Shown piece after piece: positions 26,723-38,600 of a stretch of DNA of 64,000 nt (positions within the stretch are counted from its first letter, which is position 1; the number at the start of each line of letters is the position of its first letter). The stretch is taken from NCBI GenBank assembly GCA_024305405.1, contig JAKNDB010000064.1:1550001-1614000 (forward strand), written 5' to 3'. Made by a program: the position numbers and the translations under genes. Below the pieces are notes generated by a model, which was given only the letters and a program-made list of their open reading frames with translations, had not been told where the DNA came from and did not search any database. The stretch is from Dirofilaria immitis (Eukaryota > Nematoda > Chromadorea > Rhabditida > Onchocercidae).

Positions 26723-29700
26723 TTACAACTTTGTTATTTGATTTACATAATCGGATAAACATTGTTGTAATGCAGTTAAAGAAGTCAAATTTGCAGCTCG
26801 ATTAAGTTTTATTTGATATCCGTATTCCATTAGCAAACTTTTCAGCCAAAGCTGCCAGAAATGAATATGCCTCGCAACGGATCCATTGATATTTTCAGCG
26901 AGCCATTTCAATAATTTCTCCGCATATGCAATGGACAAAGAATGCGTAGCTATATCGACTGAAATAATTCAAAAAATTGTTGCTTAAGTTGAACTTAACT
27001 CTTCTTCAAAGATAAAAAACACACGAAGTGATGTTTTACTCAGCATTAAAATTAGAAAAAGTAACATCAAGTCAGAAAATCCAAAAAACATAAAGCAGCA
27101 TCATATCATAAATTATTTGCAATAACAAAAACAAAAGATAAACTTACTTTGCGCTACGGGCGTACACAATAATACATTTTCAATTATTTCTGCTTCATTT
27201 AATTGTAGTGCCATCTTCAATGCTGCCGAATATTCTCCTTCCTTCAAAGCATTTTCAACACTAACTGGTGTCACTGATATCCCAAGTTCAAATGGATTGA
27301 AAAGATTACGATGATCAAGAGAAAATATTGCAACACCTTCTGTTGAACAAACTGCAAAACTACGACCTGAAAAAAACTAATCATTGATGATAAATTTACT
27401 TAAGAAAAATAGTATTATTAACTTTGAAATGAATTAACTTGCTTTGAAAAATTTTTAGAATTATCCATTAAATCACTAGCTACTTACCTGCAGGTGAGAA
27501 ATTTATATCTACAACGCGCATTTCAGGTCGAGAGCTTCGCTCAGAAAGATCAGAATGTCGAGTACCCGGAAGTTTTATGTGTTTCTTACCATCCGGTTCT
27601 TCTTCACTATCAGTAGCATCAATTAACATCATATTACCGAATTCGGAAAAGTTACGCCGATTTATATCCATCTAAAATCAAGCAAATAAGAATGTAAGAC
27701 CAATTGAGATTTTTACAGTTTTTCAAATAATATACCTTAACGCCATCCAAACTACGATTCGTTGTTAATTTCAATTTTTTACTATAAGCCGTTCCGCAAC
27801 GCTATACAAACATATGTAATTCGATTGTCCAGCAGCAAGAAGTAATGCACCATCAGCGGAAAAGCATATGCATGTGAAAGTTCTGAAAAATCAAAACTAT
27901 AAAAAATCTGCTCTCAGAAATCAAATGGTGAGACTTTATTCAAATATCTACCAAAATTTAAAACAAAATTGAAATCACCTGCTTTTTTCACTTGTTTTCT
28001 TTTAATAAGATCAGTAACTCTGCGTGCAGCATCGACATCGAGAGCAGTATCTATTGTACCAATCTCTGATAACGTTTGAGTCTCGAAGAGACTCACCGAC
28101 GAATCAAGACATAACACCTGCAATAAAATTTGATATTTTAGTAAAATGTTTTTGAAGTTAATTAAGATTTACCAATTAATTTAGTTTAGAGAAAAAGAAC
28201 TTACAGCAAGTATTTCACCATCAGGAGAATAAGTCACGTCAAGAGCTTCGTAAAGTAAATCGACGGATTCTGCTGCTGATGATTTAACAACATTCCATAT
28301 GCGAAGAGTTTTATCCCAAGATGCCGAAGCCAAATGTGTACCTGAATATTCAAATTTTATGCGTAATTTACTTCAAAATGCAGTAAATGCTTGATTTCAT
28401 AATAGAAGAATTGTAGAACATTAATTCATGATTGAAATTATAGAACAACTTTCCAGTATAAAGCAGAATAAAAAGTAAACGTTCTTATCACACTATCAGT
28501 GAGATAAGAACTCGATATCAAACAAATAGTATATATTTCCAAGCAATAGTAAGTACTGACCATGAACAGAAATAGAAGCAATTGGAGCTGAATGTCCAGA
28601 CAAGATATCCAGTAATTTTCCATTTTCAAGACTCCATATATAAATATTAAACATTTCTACGGAACTTGCCATCACGAGTTCAGCAGCTGAATCAACCGCT
28701 AGACAGCCAAGTTGTATTTTATCAGGACAAACCATTGTTCGGAAATTGCGGTACCTATAATGTAAAATTAAAAATTCACGTATTCATTAACTTATTTTTA
28801 AATCACATGATAAATACTTTGACTTGGACCAACCTAACCAGATCATGTGCTCGTACAGTTCCATCCAGTGATGCTGACAACAAAGCTTTGCCATCGGAGG
28901 TCCAACGAACTGCGCTTACTCCGCTGCTGTGTTCAGTGAATGTTACGACACAAAACGAGGACCGACAAGACCAAACCTTCACCTGAAATTTCGAGTTCTT
29001 TTAAGATATTGCTACTCAAATCACCAAAGAGATTTATTATTAAAAGTAATAAATCTCTTTCAAAAATTAAGAAATAAAACTTTAAAAATGGGTGTTGGTT
29101 TTTCCAAAAAAACCGTTCTTAAAAATGTGATTGGGAAAAACAAGCCTTTCCGTCCTCAGCACCGGTAGCAATTTGAGCTCCATCGGGTGAATAAGCAACT
29201 GATGTGATAGACTGACTATGTGACTGCTGTTTCATAACGTAAGTTTCACTTTGCCACTCCCAAACTACTAATTGACCTTCGGTTCCTTTTCCACAAGCTA
29301 TTGCTATCCAATCACCAGATTTGTTTATAGCCAAGCATGATACCTTTGTTTCTGATACCCTTTATTTGAAATAAATTAGTATCCAGATAAATGTAAAACT
29401 TCTTTAATAAGTCTGCCTGAATAATATCTAATCCTATTCTTTCCAAAGCATGAAGTGTATAATTTAAAAACATAGCAAAATGATCTCTCAATATTTATAT
29501 TCCACGACAAATATAAAAATACATGTCACATATAAAGAATTAAGGCTGATATCTTAAGTTACATCATTCTTCGACAAATGCTGGCATTATCAATTTACAG
29601 AAAAGCATTAAAACAGTTTACCTTAAACTATAGATGAGATTAAAATATGGCATTTCATGCAGAAGAAATGCTCCATTTGAAAATGCGGTGACTAACAATG

Positions 29701-31799
29701 ATGTTGATGGATGATAAGTGCTTGCCGTCAAATTAACGCCTTGTGCATTATCCAAATGTTCCATCATATAATGCCTAAATTTTTCAATAGCAATCGAAAT
29801 AAAAACGAATATTATAAACTGTGACTTTGTACCAGATTAAATAAAACTGCAATTTAATGTTGAAATGTAAATGAATGAATCTTTGCAGAAAGAACTAGAA
29901 AATCTAAAAGAAAAAAGCGAATTATAAATAAGCTCAAAAGAATTTTTATAATTTATTAATTTTGCAGTAGCAAACAAAAAATCAAACTAAAAATGTCACC
30001 TCTTTGTTTTATCGTACCACATTCTCTTCACATCTTCAGAGGCATTCTTTGAATGTAATCCTTCAATAAAATCTTCTTGCTTCAAAGCACAAGTCCAATG
30101 ATTAGCTAGTCCACGTTTATCAATTGATATTAGCTGAAAGAAAACGAAAATATCGATTAAATTATTAGAGTTCATCAATTGAAAATATTTGACATAGGAA
30201 AACATTAAGCAGTGATTAAAAGAATCCTTTAATCACGAACTTCACTTTTTATAATATATTTAGATTTCTAATGTCTTAATATTGAGCCAGTATGCGCACA
30301 AGAAGAATGAAATCCAGAGATGCTTTGTCCTTTATTGATAATGCAATCACTCTTTCCTTACCACATTGGAATTAATATTTTTGCAACTAAATTGTGTGAA
30401 AAATACTCACTCGTTTTTAATTTCACAACCACTTAATTTAGTCTACTTAAATTTTGGCAAAAATAATTGAATATTTACATCGTATGAGTTGTGGCAAAAA
30501 TGACTGCCGATTACTTCTGCTTTATGCGCGGCTAAAGCATGCAAAATAAATTTTTCAAATTGTTTACAGCCGAAGCGACTCGCACTTGTTTGTCTTCTGA
30601 ACCCACTACCAGTAGTCTAAAATAAAACAATAAAGCAATATTCTATAATATGAAACTTTATTCATAAAAGCTAATCGATGATCACTAAAAAGAAATGACA
30701 TGCAAACTTGAAAGTTTAGAAACAGTTTGAACTATTTATTTTTGAGGAACAAGATTACAAAGGAGCAAATTACTTGTCATCATAACTCCATTCCACATTT
30801 CTTGCTTTTTCAGCAGTGATTTTATGAGTATGTAGCAACATGAACGGGTTCAATTGAAAATTTTCAATTCCTGTAACCAAAAATACCTGCACGTCACCAC
30901 CCCGACAAGCCGCCAGTCGCCTGGAAAGAAAATTTTATTTCCTCTAAATACCAAGGATAAAACAAATTTAAAGATTTTATCTTTAAAATATATACACATA
31001 AAGCATTTAAGTACAAACTTTCCATTCGTCGAAAATTTAACATCATTAACTTGAGCTCGAAAGTGATGCCGATATAGAATCGTTTGAGTGATTAAATTAA
31101 TATACTGAGCCTGCCCAGCTAAAAATGAAATATTGCCACTAACAACATCGATGCAAAGGGATATTTCAAAAAGAAAAATGACATATAATTAATTGCATGG
31201 ATGATGAAAATAGTATCTTTACTAACAATTCACTTAAAACAAAAAATTATAACAAAATAAAATAAAAATAACCTTCATTTATTAGAAAAGCATATATTCC
31301 AGATGGATGAATTGCTACCAATTTAATGTTAAAATTTGATTCGACAGCAATAGTACTTGCTTGATTACTGTAATTAATCGCCATTATTACTCAAAAAGAT
31401 GCAATAACTAAAATCACGGAATTAATCAAAAAAATTTAAGATCAACTCACTTCTTCAGATCAAATACCGTAATTTTATTACCAACTGGACTAACAATTGA
31501 ATTACCATCAGTCGAGAATGCAACGTTACCATTACGGTAAACAGTGCCGATAAGACTTGAAAACTAAAAAAAGCAACTAGTTAAATTAGAAAATTTACTT
31601 TGATCTAAAATATGCTAATCTGTTAATGAGATATTTCACAACGAAAATAATTCTTGCCAACATAAAAAATACTAACTGCTCATGTTAATGAAGAAAAAAC
31701 ATCACGATTTATATAATCCAATTTTATATCTTAATTTTATTAAAAATTCACCAAATAATTAACATTGATTTAAAAACTAACTTTAAAATTGGTGCTCAT
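26723..31799 (-). CDS. PWP2: PWP2/UTP1 WD40 protein of the small-subunit processome (apparent frameshifts)
   Basis: Nucleolar UTP-B component for 18S rRNA processing. Exons: 31799-31782, 31563-31451, 31367-31273, 31118-31019, 30920-30774, 30616-30479, 30133-30000, 29774-29622, 29359-29146, 28982-28834, 28754-28561, 28341-28205, 28117-27979, 27882-27736, 27671-27488, 27366-27148, 26958-26723, about 839 residues after correction. It matches the PWP2 order along its length: MSTNFKFSSLIGTVYRNGN at the start, GQLVVWEWQSETYVMKQQ, SITSVAYSPDGAQIATGAED, FCVVTFTEHSSGVSAV, YRNFRTM, LLDILSGHSAPI, LASASWDKTLRIWN, RRNFSEFGNMMLID and the C-terminal Utp12-type segment with LLKWLAENI and FWQLWLKSLL. Three one-base losses in A runs (minus sense) break the frame, at 30551-30555, 27983-27988 and 27775-27780. 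The exon ending at 29146 is followed by GC rather than GT. Neither the family nor the extent is in doubt. Confidence 0.92.
29026..29060. repeat. Perfect 14-bp hairpin within a PWP2 intron
   Basis: AAAGAGATTTATTA at 29026-29039 pairs exactly with TAATAAATCTCTTT at 29047-29060 across a 7-base loop. It lies in the short intron with the unusual GC donor (28983-29145). Confidence 0.85.
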
Positions 31800-32272
31800 A
31801 AATGACTTCCTTTCAAAGAGAAATTCGATTTGAATGAAAACGTTTCAAAGTAATAGAAGGAAGAAAAGCGTAAATTCCTGTGGAAAATGTATAGATTAAT
31901 AATTAGGAAACCATAAAAAAATTCATGCTCTACGCTTAAAAATTGTGGAGTAAAAATGAAATATTGTGGTAACAGATACCAATATGACCTTATATTTACT
32001 GATCTGATTTGTATATTTCGCCAATTCTTTATTACAATCAAATAAGAATAAATTAGGAATAATAAAATAATAAATTAGTAAATCATATAGATATAAAGCT
32101 CACTGATCAAAAGATCAAGTTACTATAAAACAAAGAACTTACATTGCCCAACAACCACAGCAACTCCTAACATTTTATAAACACAACTCACAAAGCATGA
32201 TATTGTCATATTTATAAACAATATAGTTCACAAAAAGCATGGAATTGACTATCTTACATATTAATATAAAAT
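31800..32272 (-). other. hut-1 to PWP2 intercistronic region
   Basis: This 473-bp gap separates two genes on the same strand. A minus-strand AATAAA at 32033-32028 could serve hut-1 polyadenylation. The PWP2 ATG is preceded by TCTCTTTGAAAG and not by a strong TTTCAG acceptor. Nothing coding was seen. Confidence 0.5.
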
Positions 32273-34159
32273 TCACGACAACTTATTTTGAACAGCACTG
32301 TCTTCAGTAAGTTGTACTTTGTTAGTAGATTTTTTCTTCTTACTTTCGATAGCATCTAAAAGCAGACCTGTAAATACAACAACAGTGGCTAACGATTGTC
32401 TCTGTGTTAGAGTATTACCAAAGAAGATCACTGAGCCAAGCATTGTGAATAATTTACGTGTTGTTGTTACAATCGAACAAGTTAGCGGACCGAATTCTGT
32501 CACAGTTTTAAAAATAAAGAACTGAAAATAATAATAATAATACTTTCGTTATAATTGTAAGGGATATTAAAAAAATTGAAGTTTTCTGAGCTTACAAAAA
32601 AAAATATTTATAACTCTTAAAATGGAAAAAAGAAAACTGCCGCTTTAAAAATAATACCTGTCCTAAAGCACTTGCAATAGCGAGGGTAAATAGTTGCACG
32701 ATTACATTTGGATAAGACTGAACAAATGCCATGAAACCGAATAATTCACCGGTTAAAAGCAAACCAACTAGAAGATATAATGAAGAAAATAAGTTCATAT
32801 AGTACATCATACTATGAGCATTTGCTATATGTTGCTGACGAATTTTATCCTGTATTGCACCTGTGGTACCATCCATTATCAACGACAACAGCTATAAGTT
32901 TGATATGTTTCATCTTTTCCATTAGATTTCAGTAAAGTATATGATTTTAACATTAAAATCAAATTAAAATAAATCTTTCGAAAATCATTCAATGGCATTG
33001 TAGTTCCAGCCGAATGCTCAAAGAACGTTGCATGAATTTGCGTAAAGGGCTACTTACTTATAAATATAACAAAATATAATCTTCTAAAGTATTTAAATCA
33101 GTTTCCAATAACTAAATGTAAAATATTTCAATACGCTAACTTCTTGGTCAAATGTTGTATACATTGGTCAGATCTCTTCTCATTCACAAGAGTTTCATTA
33201 TGTTGCTTAACAAATCTGCAGTAGTGATAATAACGTACCAATAATAGTTCACCAAAACCTAAACTGGAAGTAAATTTTCCATGTGTATCCGCTTTTTCCT
33301 TGTAAAGAAATAATCCAACACCAAATACAATCATTAAAACACAAAAAAATTTCTTGAAATGATATCGCTTATTAGCGAAGAGAAAACCGAAAATCATTAT
33401 CGGTATTGGTTTACACGATTTACCCAACACCTAAAACGAAGTGAATTTGTAAAAGAAGCAATAATATGTAAAATGACTTGTTAATTTCACAAAAAGACTG
33501 ACTTAATTTTTTTGCAGCAGAGCAATCAAAAACAGAATAAGATTCTCTTTGTAGATTAAAATAGAAGTCATGAATGCGAATCAAATCCGCAATATAAACA
33601 GAAATAATTGCTTTAGACAAGCAAACAAGCATTAAAAAAGCTAACCTGCGTTGGGTATGGTATATATTGCAATGCATGATTACTTGTTATCATTGCAAAT
33701 AAATAACTGGTGGATAGAATGGCATATACCCGTATCGGCACGCTATCTCTTGTTTTACCTCTCAAAATATATGCAAATATTGCATTTATGACACACTGCA
33801 CAAATACGAGTGCTTGCGTGTAGGTGAAACGTCCTTTGCCATTAGAACCATATTTACCCTTTGTTCTAAAACATTCGAAAACTAATCGATAAATACTTAT
33901 TATCATCTTCTTTAATTTGAAATCAAATATTTGAACAGTTAATATTTTAAGTATAATGTTTTTTTTTTAAAAAAATATTTCAATATTAATTGTAAAAATC
34001 TCACATTGATTCCTGAATGATTCCAAACCAAAGATAACAAAGCAAAGTACCACCGGCACAGAATATTAGATTGGCTGCTTGCCTCCACAATGTTTCATTT
34101 ATGTAAACTACATCTTTTGCCTTCTTGGAACCAACAGTTGTTTCACGCACTTCTTCCAT
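32273..34159 (-). CDS. hut-1: SLC35B1/HUT-1 endoplasmic-reticulum nucleotide(-sugar) transporter
   Basis: Exons: 34159-34005, 33865-33646, 33430-33239, 32891-32658, 32521-32273. Phases agree and give 349 residues with no frame breaks. It is a multi-pass membrane protein of the drug/metabolite transporter fold. Family landmarks in order: LWFGIIQESITKGKYG, LVFVQCVINAIFA, IPYPTQVLGKSCKPIPIM, FGVGLFLYKEKAD, GFGELLLLLSLIMDGTTGA, SALGQFFIF and EFGPLTCSIVTTTRKLFT. The C-terminus has ESKKKKSTNK and ends NKLS; a dilysine-like ER retrieval signal is not exactly terminal. SLC35B1 is described as an ER carrier (UDP-galactose or ATP/ADP exchange) and C. elegans hut-1 as needed for ER homeostasis. The ATG sits 4 bases after ATTTTCAG, which fits spliced-leader trans-splicing. 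Confidence 0.93.
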
Positions 34160-34167
34160 CGAACTGA
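34160..34167 (-). promoter_or_regulatory. Probable trans-splice acceptor of hut-1
   Basis: Minus-strand ATTTTCAG ends at 34164, and the ATG follows after a 4-base leader (TTCG). The first coding exon starts with this ATG and I found no upstream coding exon, so a spliced leader is the simplest 5' end. Inference only. Confidence 0.5.
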
Positions 34168-35677
34168 AAATCTATGTTATGCGAAAAGTTTCTGGAAAAA
34201 CGGTATAATGTTTAAACGTATGCACTCATTACCTCTATGCAATTTGATAAAACTACAACATGATAATCTCTCGTATAATTCAATCAATTCATCTAGACAA
34301 GATCGATTATAAAAACAATTTCAGAAGACCTGCTTTCATCAACATACTAAGTAAAGCATCACATTCATATGCAACAAGTATATATACGAATCTTTTGCGT
34401 GCAATATTAACTTTTGCGCCACTTTTATCATATTTCTTTCATTTATGAACGAATGTTTTTTTCATTTTCATTACAAAAAATATCATAGTTCTCTGGAGAG
34501 TTAAAAATTTGAAATGTTTAAATTCAGGGACTTAAAATAATAAAACAGTTGAAACATATGGAATTTCTAAGTAAAGACATATTTAAGATTGTTATGTGTT
34601 TTTGTGAACTAAGAAAAATTAAAGTTATAAGATTGAGAGTCGTAGAAGTATTTAAATGAGATCAGAAATAAAGAAAAAAGACCATTAAAGTATAGAATGC
34701 AGCTAAAACTCATAAAAGTTATAGATAGTTAAGTGCGAGAAAAGTCTTAAATACATTATTTCACTCTAAACAAATACATCATTATCAAAAGATTCTCAGC
34801 TATTTCATTACTTGTTGTCTTATCTTGTTGTCTTACAACCTAAAATTAATTGATTAAATAGCTAAGCTAAATAAATGAAAAATACTACAAAAATATCTAT
34901 TCCTTCAATCATATCCTACTTAATTTTCAGGTTTTGGCTATTTGTTCCAATATCACCAATTAATAAATATAGCTATTTGCTTTAAAGCCTAATAAAGCAC
35001 CGAAAGCAGAAAATCAATTCGAAACCAAAAACATTTATGCAGCTCAATAGCTTTATCGTTTTGGTCAGTTGTTATAGGAACAATGGTTGATGGTTAGATG
35101 TTGTATGTTGAATGGTGGCTTCTGAAGTCCTATCAGCAAGTGCAGAATAATGAAATGTGATTTATGAAACTTATTAACTTATTGACATCTTCAATTTGAT
35201 TTATTTGTTAAAAAATTTTATTGACTTTTGATAAGTCTCAATTTGGCTACGTACCAATTAAATTTTCATTTATTCCTACATCATGCGATGTTTCCTATTT
35301 TACGTTTTTGTTTTTGTTTTTTTTTTTCTTTGTGTATACATACATAGCATGGTATTTCGAAACATTGCTTCATTATTATGCTATTTTAGAATGTTCGAAT
35401 GATATTTGTTCAAATTTCATTTGCATATTATTTTTGTGGCTTCCTAATTGAAAGGCTTAATTATATCTATTATTGTTTTTGTATAAATATAGACGTATGA
35501 AATTCATGTAAATTGTAATATATAGTTTTAGCCAAGAATTCTTAGATGTAATCGTAGAATAAGGATTAAAAATATTTTCGAAATTGAATAAATCGATATA
35601 TATATACTGATTTATTTACACACATCTTTGTGCAAATCTTGCTAGTATACTTTTAGATTCATAATTTATTCTACTCG
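34160..35677. promoter_or_regulatory. Divergent intergenic region between hut-1 and the RS gene
   Basis: About 1.5 kb separate two genes that are transcribed away from each other. The region is AT-rich without recognised elements and presumably holds both promoters. Confidence 0.5.
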
Positions 35678-38600
35678 ATGGATGAAACTGAAAATATTGT
35701 AATGGAAGATAGTCATCGATTACGAGAAAACGATGATGATAATATAAAATGCATACAAGAAAATGCTACGCAAATAAGTGAGATGAATGAGCTTGGATTT
35801 ACAACGAAAGATGGATATAATGTCAGTGCAAGTGATAATTCGGAGATCGCGTGTGAAGAGTCTGATCCCTTGGAGTATAGTGCATTGGCAACAAAAGAGC
35901 GTGGAGAAGTATCCGTAGATAGAACATGTTCGCATTCTGGGATAAGCGAAAGCAAAAATTTTGTTAGTGAAGAATTTGGTACTACTGATCAAGATGCTAA
36001 GGAAAATCAGAGTAATAATGGGAGCAGTACCGGAAAAGTCGTTTCTGACTTGGCAAATCAAAACTCGTCAGAGATACCGGAAAATAAGGTAAAAATTTTT
36101 ATTCAACTCTTGCTCAAATATGGCATGCTATTAATTTTATTTAACATTGCTATTAATTTTATTTAACATTTATGTCAAAATGTAATTGAAAGTACTTGTT
36201 TTAGGTTGGGAAACCTCGCATGAGAATTCAGAAACAGCGGAAACGCGAAGTATTTATAATGCTGGAAAAACTCATTCACAAGGTTTGTTTACTTTATGTT
36301 AACTTTAATGGATGAAATGAATAGAATTTAATAGTACTTCATATGAGCAATTTAAATATCCTTATTGCTCTTTTCGAATTACAGTAAGTGTGTTCTCTTA
36401 TTTTTAGAAGCACAAATTTCAAGAATAGGGAGTAATTTTTAGGTTACAGTGAAGCGCTTGACTTGTCTCTTAAGTTCTAAATTGAACCTGACTTATTATA
36501 TCTGTTTCAGCATACTTAAAAAGAACAAATTTGAAAATGAACTTTTGTAACAAGCTGATTTTCCTTTAATAAACTTCAAATAAAGCCATAGTTGAAATTT
36601 TTTTTTACACGTATCTCCAGAGCCAAGTAATAATAGGCTTAAAGATTAAAAATTACGATGATTTTATTCCCATGATCGTTTTGCTTTTAGATCCAAAGCA
36701 CTATATCCCTCCAGGTTGGATATATCATGGTGAAAGTGACGGATATCGATATTATATAGGTTGTGCAGGCGAGGTCAGTGTCATTTTCCTACATTAATAA
36801 CTTCAGAAAATGAAATAGTACAATTTAAAGTTGTCTTACAGAAAATATGCGTATTTCACTTAACATAATAATTTTAAAGTTAAAATAACTTCTTAAAACG
36901 AAATTTTTCCGTTTTTATTAAAAATAAGTAGCCTTGTTGAGGTAGAGATATGGAAATCTATTTGTTTTTTATGATTGGTTGCTTTTTTTGGTATCAAACA
37001 ACGTATTGCTCAATTACATTTTTCGTTTGCTGTAGTGAGCGGTCGGGTAGACATGCGCTTCTTTAATTTTGAAACATGCGTACGATCGAATACATATCGT
37101 CGTATTAGATTTTCGGTTTGCCATTAATTCCTACTAAATTTATAATTTAATACATTTTAAGTAATTATGTTGAGAATTTTTACAGTAAACTGTTAAATAT
37201 CAAAAGTATTAGTTTACTGAAATATTATTATAAATTAATATTTGCATTCACCATAAGTTACTTAAATGAAAAGAAGCGTATTCAAAGCGAATTTTTTGAA
37301 AAGGCTTCGCCGAATCTCGTTCAGCATCTTTTTGCAGATTGAGATTAGCAACGACCCAAAGTTTCCGATTTAAAAATTTATTCAAGCAAATTAGAGAGAT
37401 ATGACCATTCCGGAAATGTCAATTTATTTTTATACCTTAAATATTGTCACATATTGTCTTTTGAAGCTATGAGATGTCCGATTTAATGATTTTTGATCAG
37501 CGCATGGTTTAAGCCAACTGTTTGTTTTATTATTGTCTCTTTTAGAAGACTAATATACCTCCATCTTCATCTGCTACCGTCTATTAACTGACCGATTATC
37601 TCTAGTTATGTTTTAATCAGTGAAGCATTTTAGCGATGGAGCAGTTTTTTTTTTCGATTTTTGGAATAGGAAGGATTTTTTAGATGTATTCAGTCGATAG
37701 AGATGGCTATTGGTATATGCAAGATAACAGCGGGAATTTTATCCCATATACCGGCTATCAATATAATCGTGGAGTGCATAGTTCTTTATTTCCGCGTGAT
37801 AGTCAAGGACGGTTCATTTTACCAACAAATACGCGTGGTGAAAAAGCTTTCCCAGTGGATGCAAATAATATGCCAATTTTTCCGTTCGATACAACAACTC
37901 ATTTACCTACTTTCCCGGTAGATGAAAATGGACAACCTGTATTTCCAACTGGTCCCTCGGAAGACCCATTGTACCAGTCGATACAAACGGTTAGTTTATT
38001 TGTCTTAATAACTCTAAAATCTAAGGATTTCTTTTTTCAATCGGATTTTTCTTTTTCTCATTCTCTTTAAATTAATGAAAAAAATTTAATTATTGTGTTT
38101 ATAATATTTGGTTGTGCATCCAATAATTTTATCGAAAAATCTTCCGACACTTTTTACCTGATTGAAAAATTGAATGATTTATAGAGTGTGTATAGAGTTA
38201 AATTCTTGATGATTATGTTATAGATCTTTCGTAAGCTTTTTGTTTTAGCTCATTTATATATTAATAAGTAGTTATATTATTATAGCTTTTTTTATGTGAA
38301 TTCACTTATGCTTTTATTAGTAAGATAAAGCATTTTTATGTCATCACCGCTGTGAAATTAGTGTATGCAACTTCAAAAAATTGGATGATAATCTTAGCAG
38401 TAAGATTGCCCAGCAGCAATAGACAATAAATGTACAAGAAACACTAAAAGAAATTAAGTTTTTTCTTGTTTTGGAAGTTGATCGATGCATATTGCAATTT
38501 ATTTAAGTGATGTTATGATTAAAATTTCATTTTTTTCTAATAAATTTTTGCAGGCCTGGCTATATTTCCTCGGGATGCAAATGGTCGTTTCATATTTCCA

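Noticed and set aside
28666..29168. Plus-strand open frames opposite PWP2
   Set aside because: The minus strand carries clear WD40 exons here; the plus frames have no family match.
36935..36965. TGAGGTAG word with the let-7 seed in an RS gene intron
   Set aside because: The mature-length match fails after the seed and the flanks do not fold into a miRNA-type stem.
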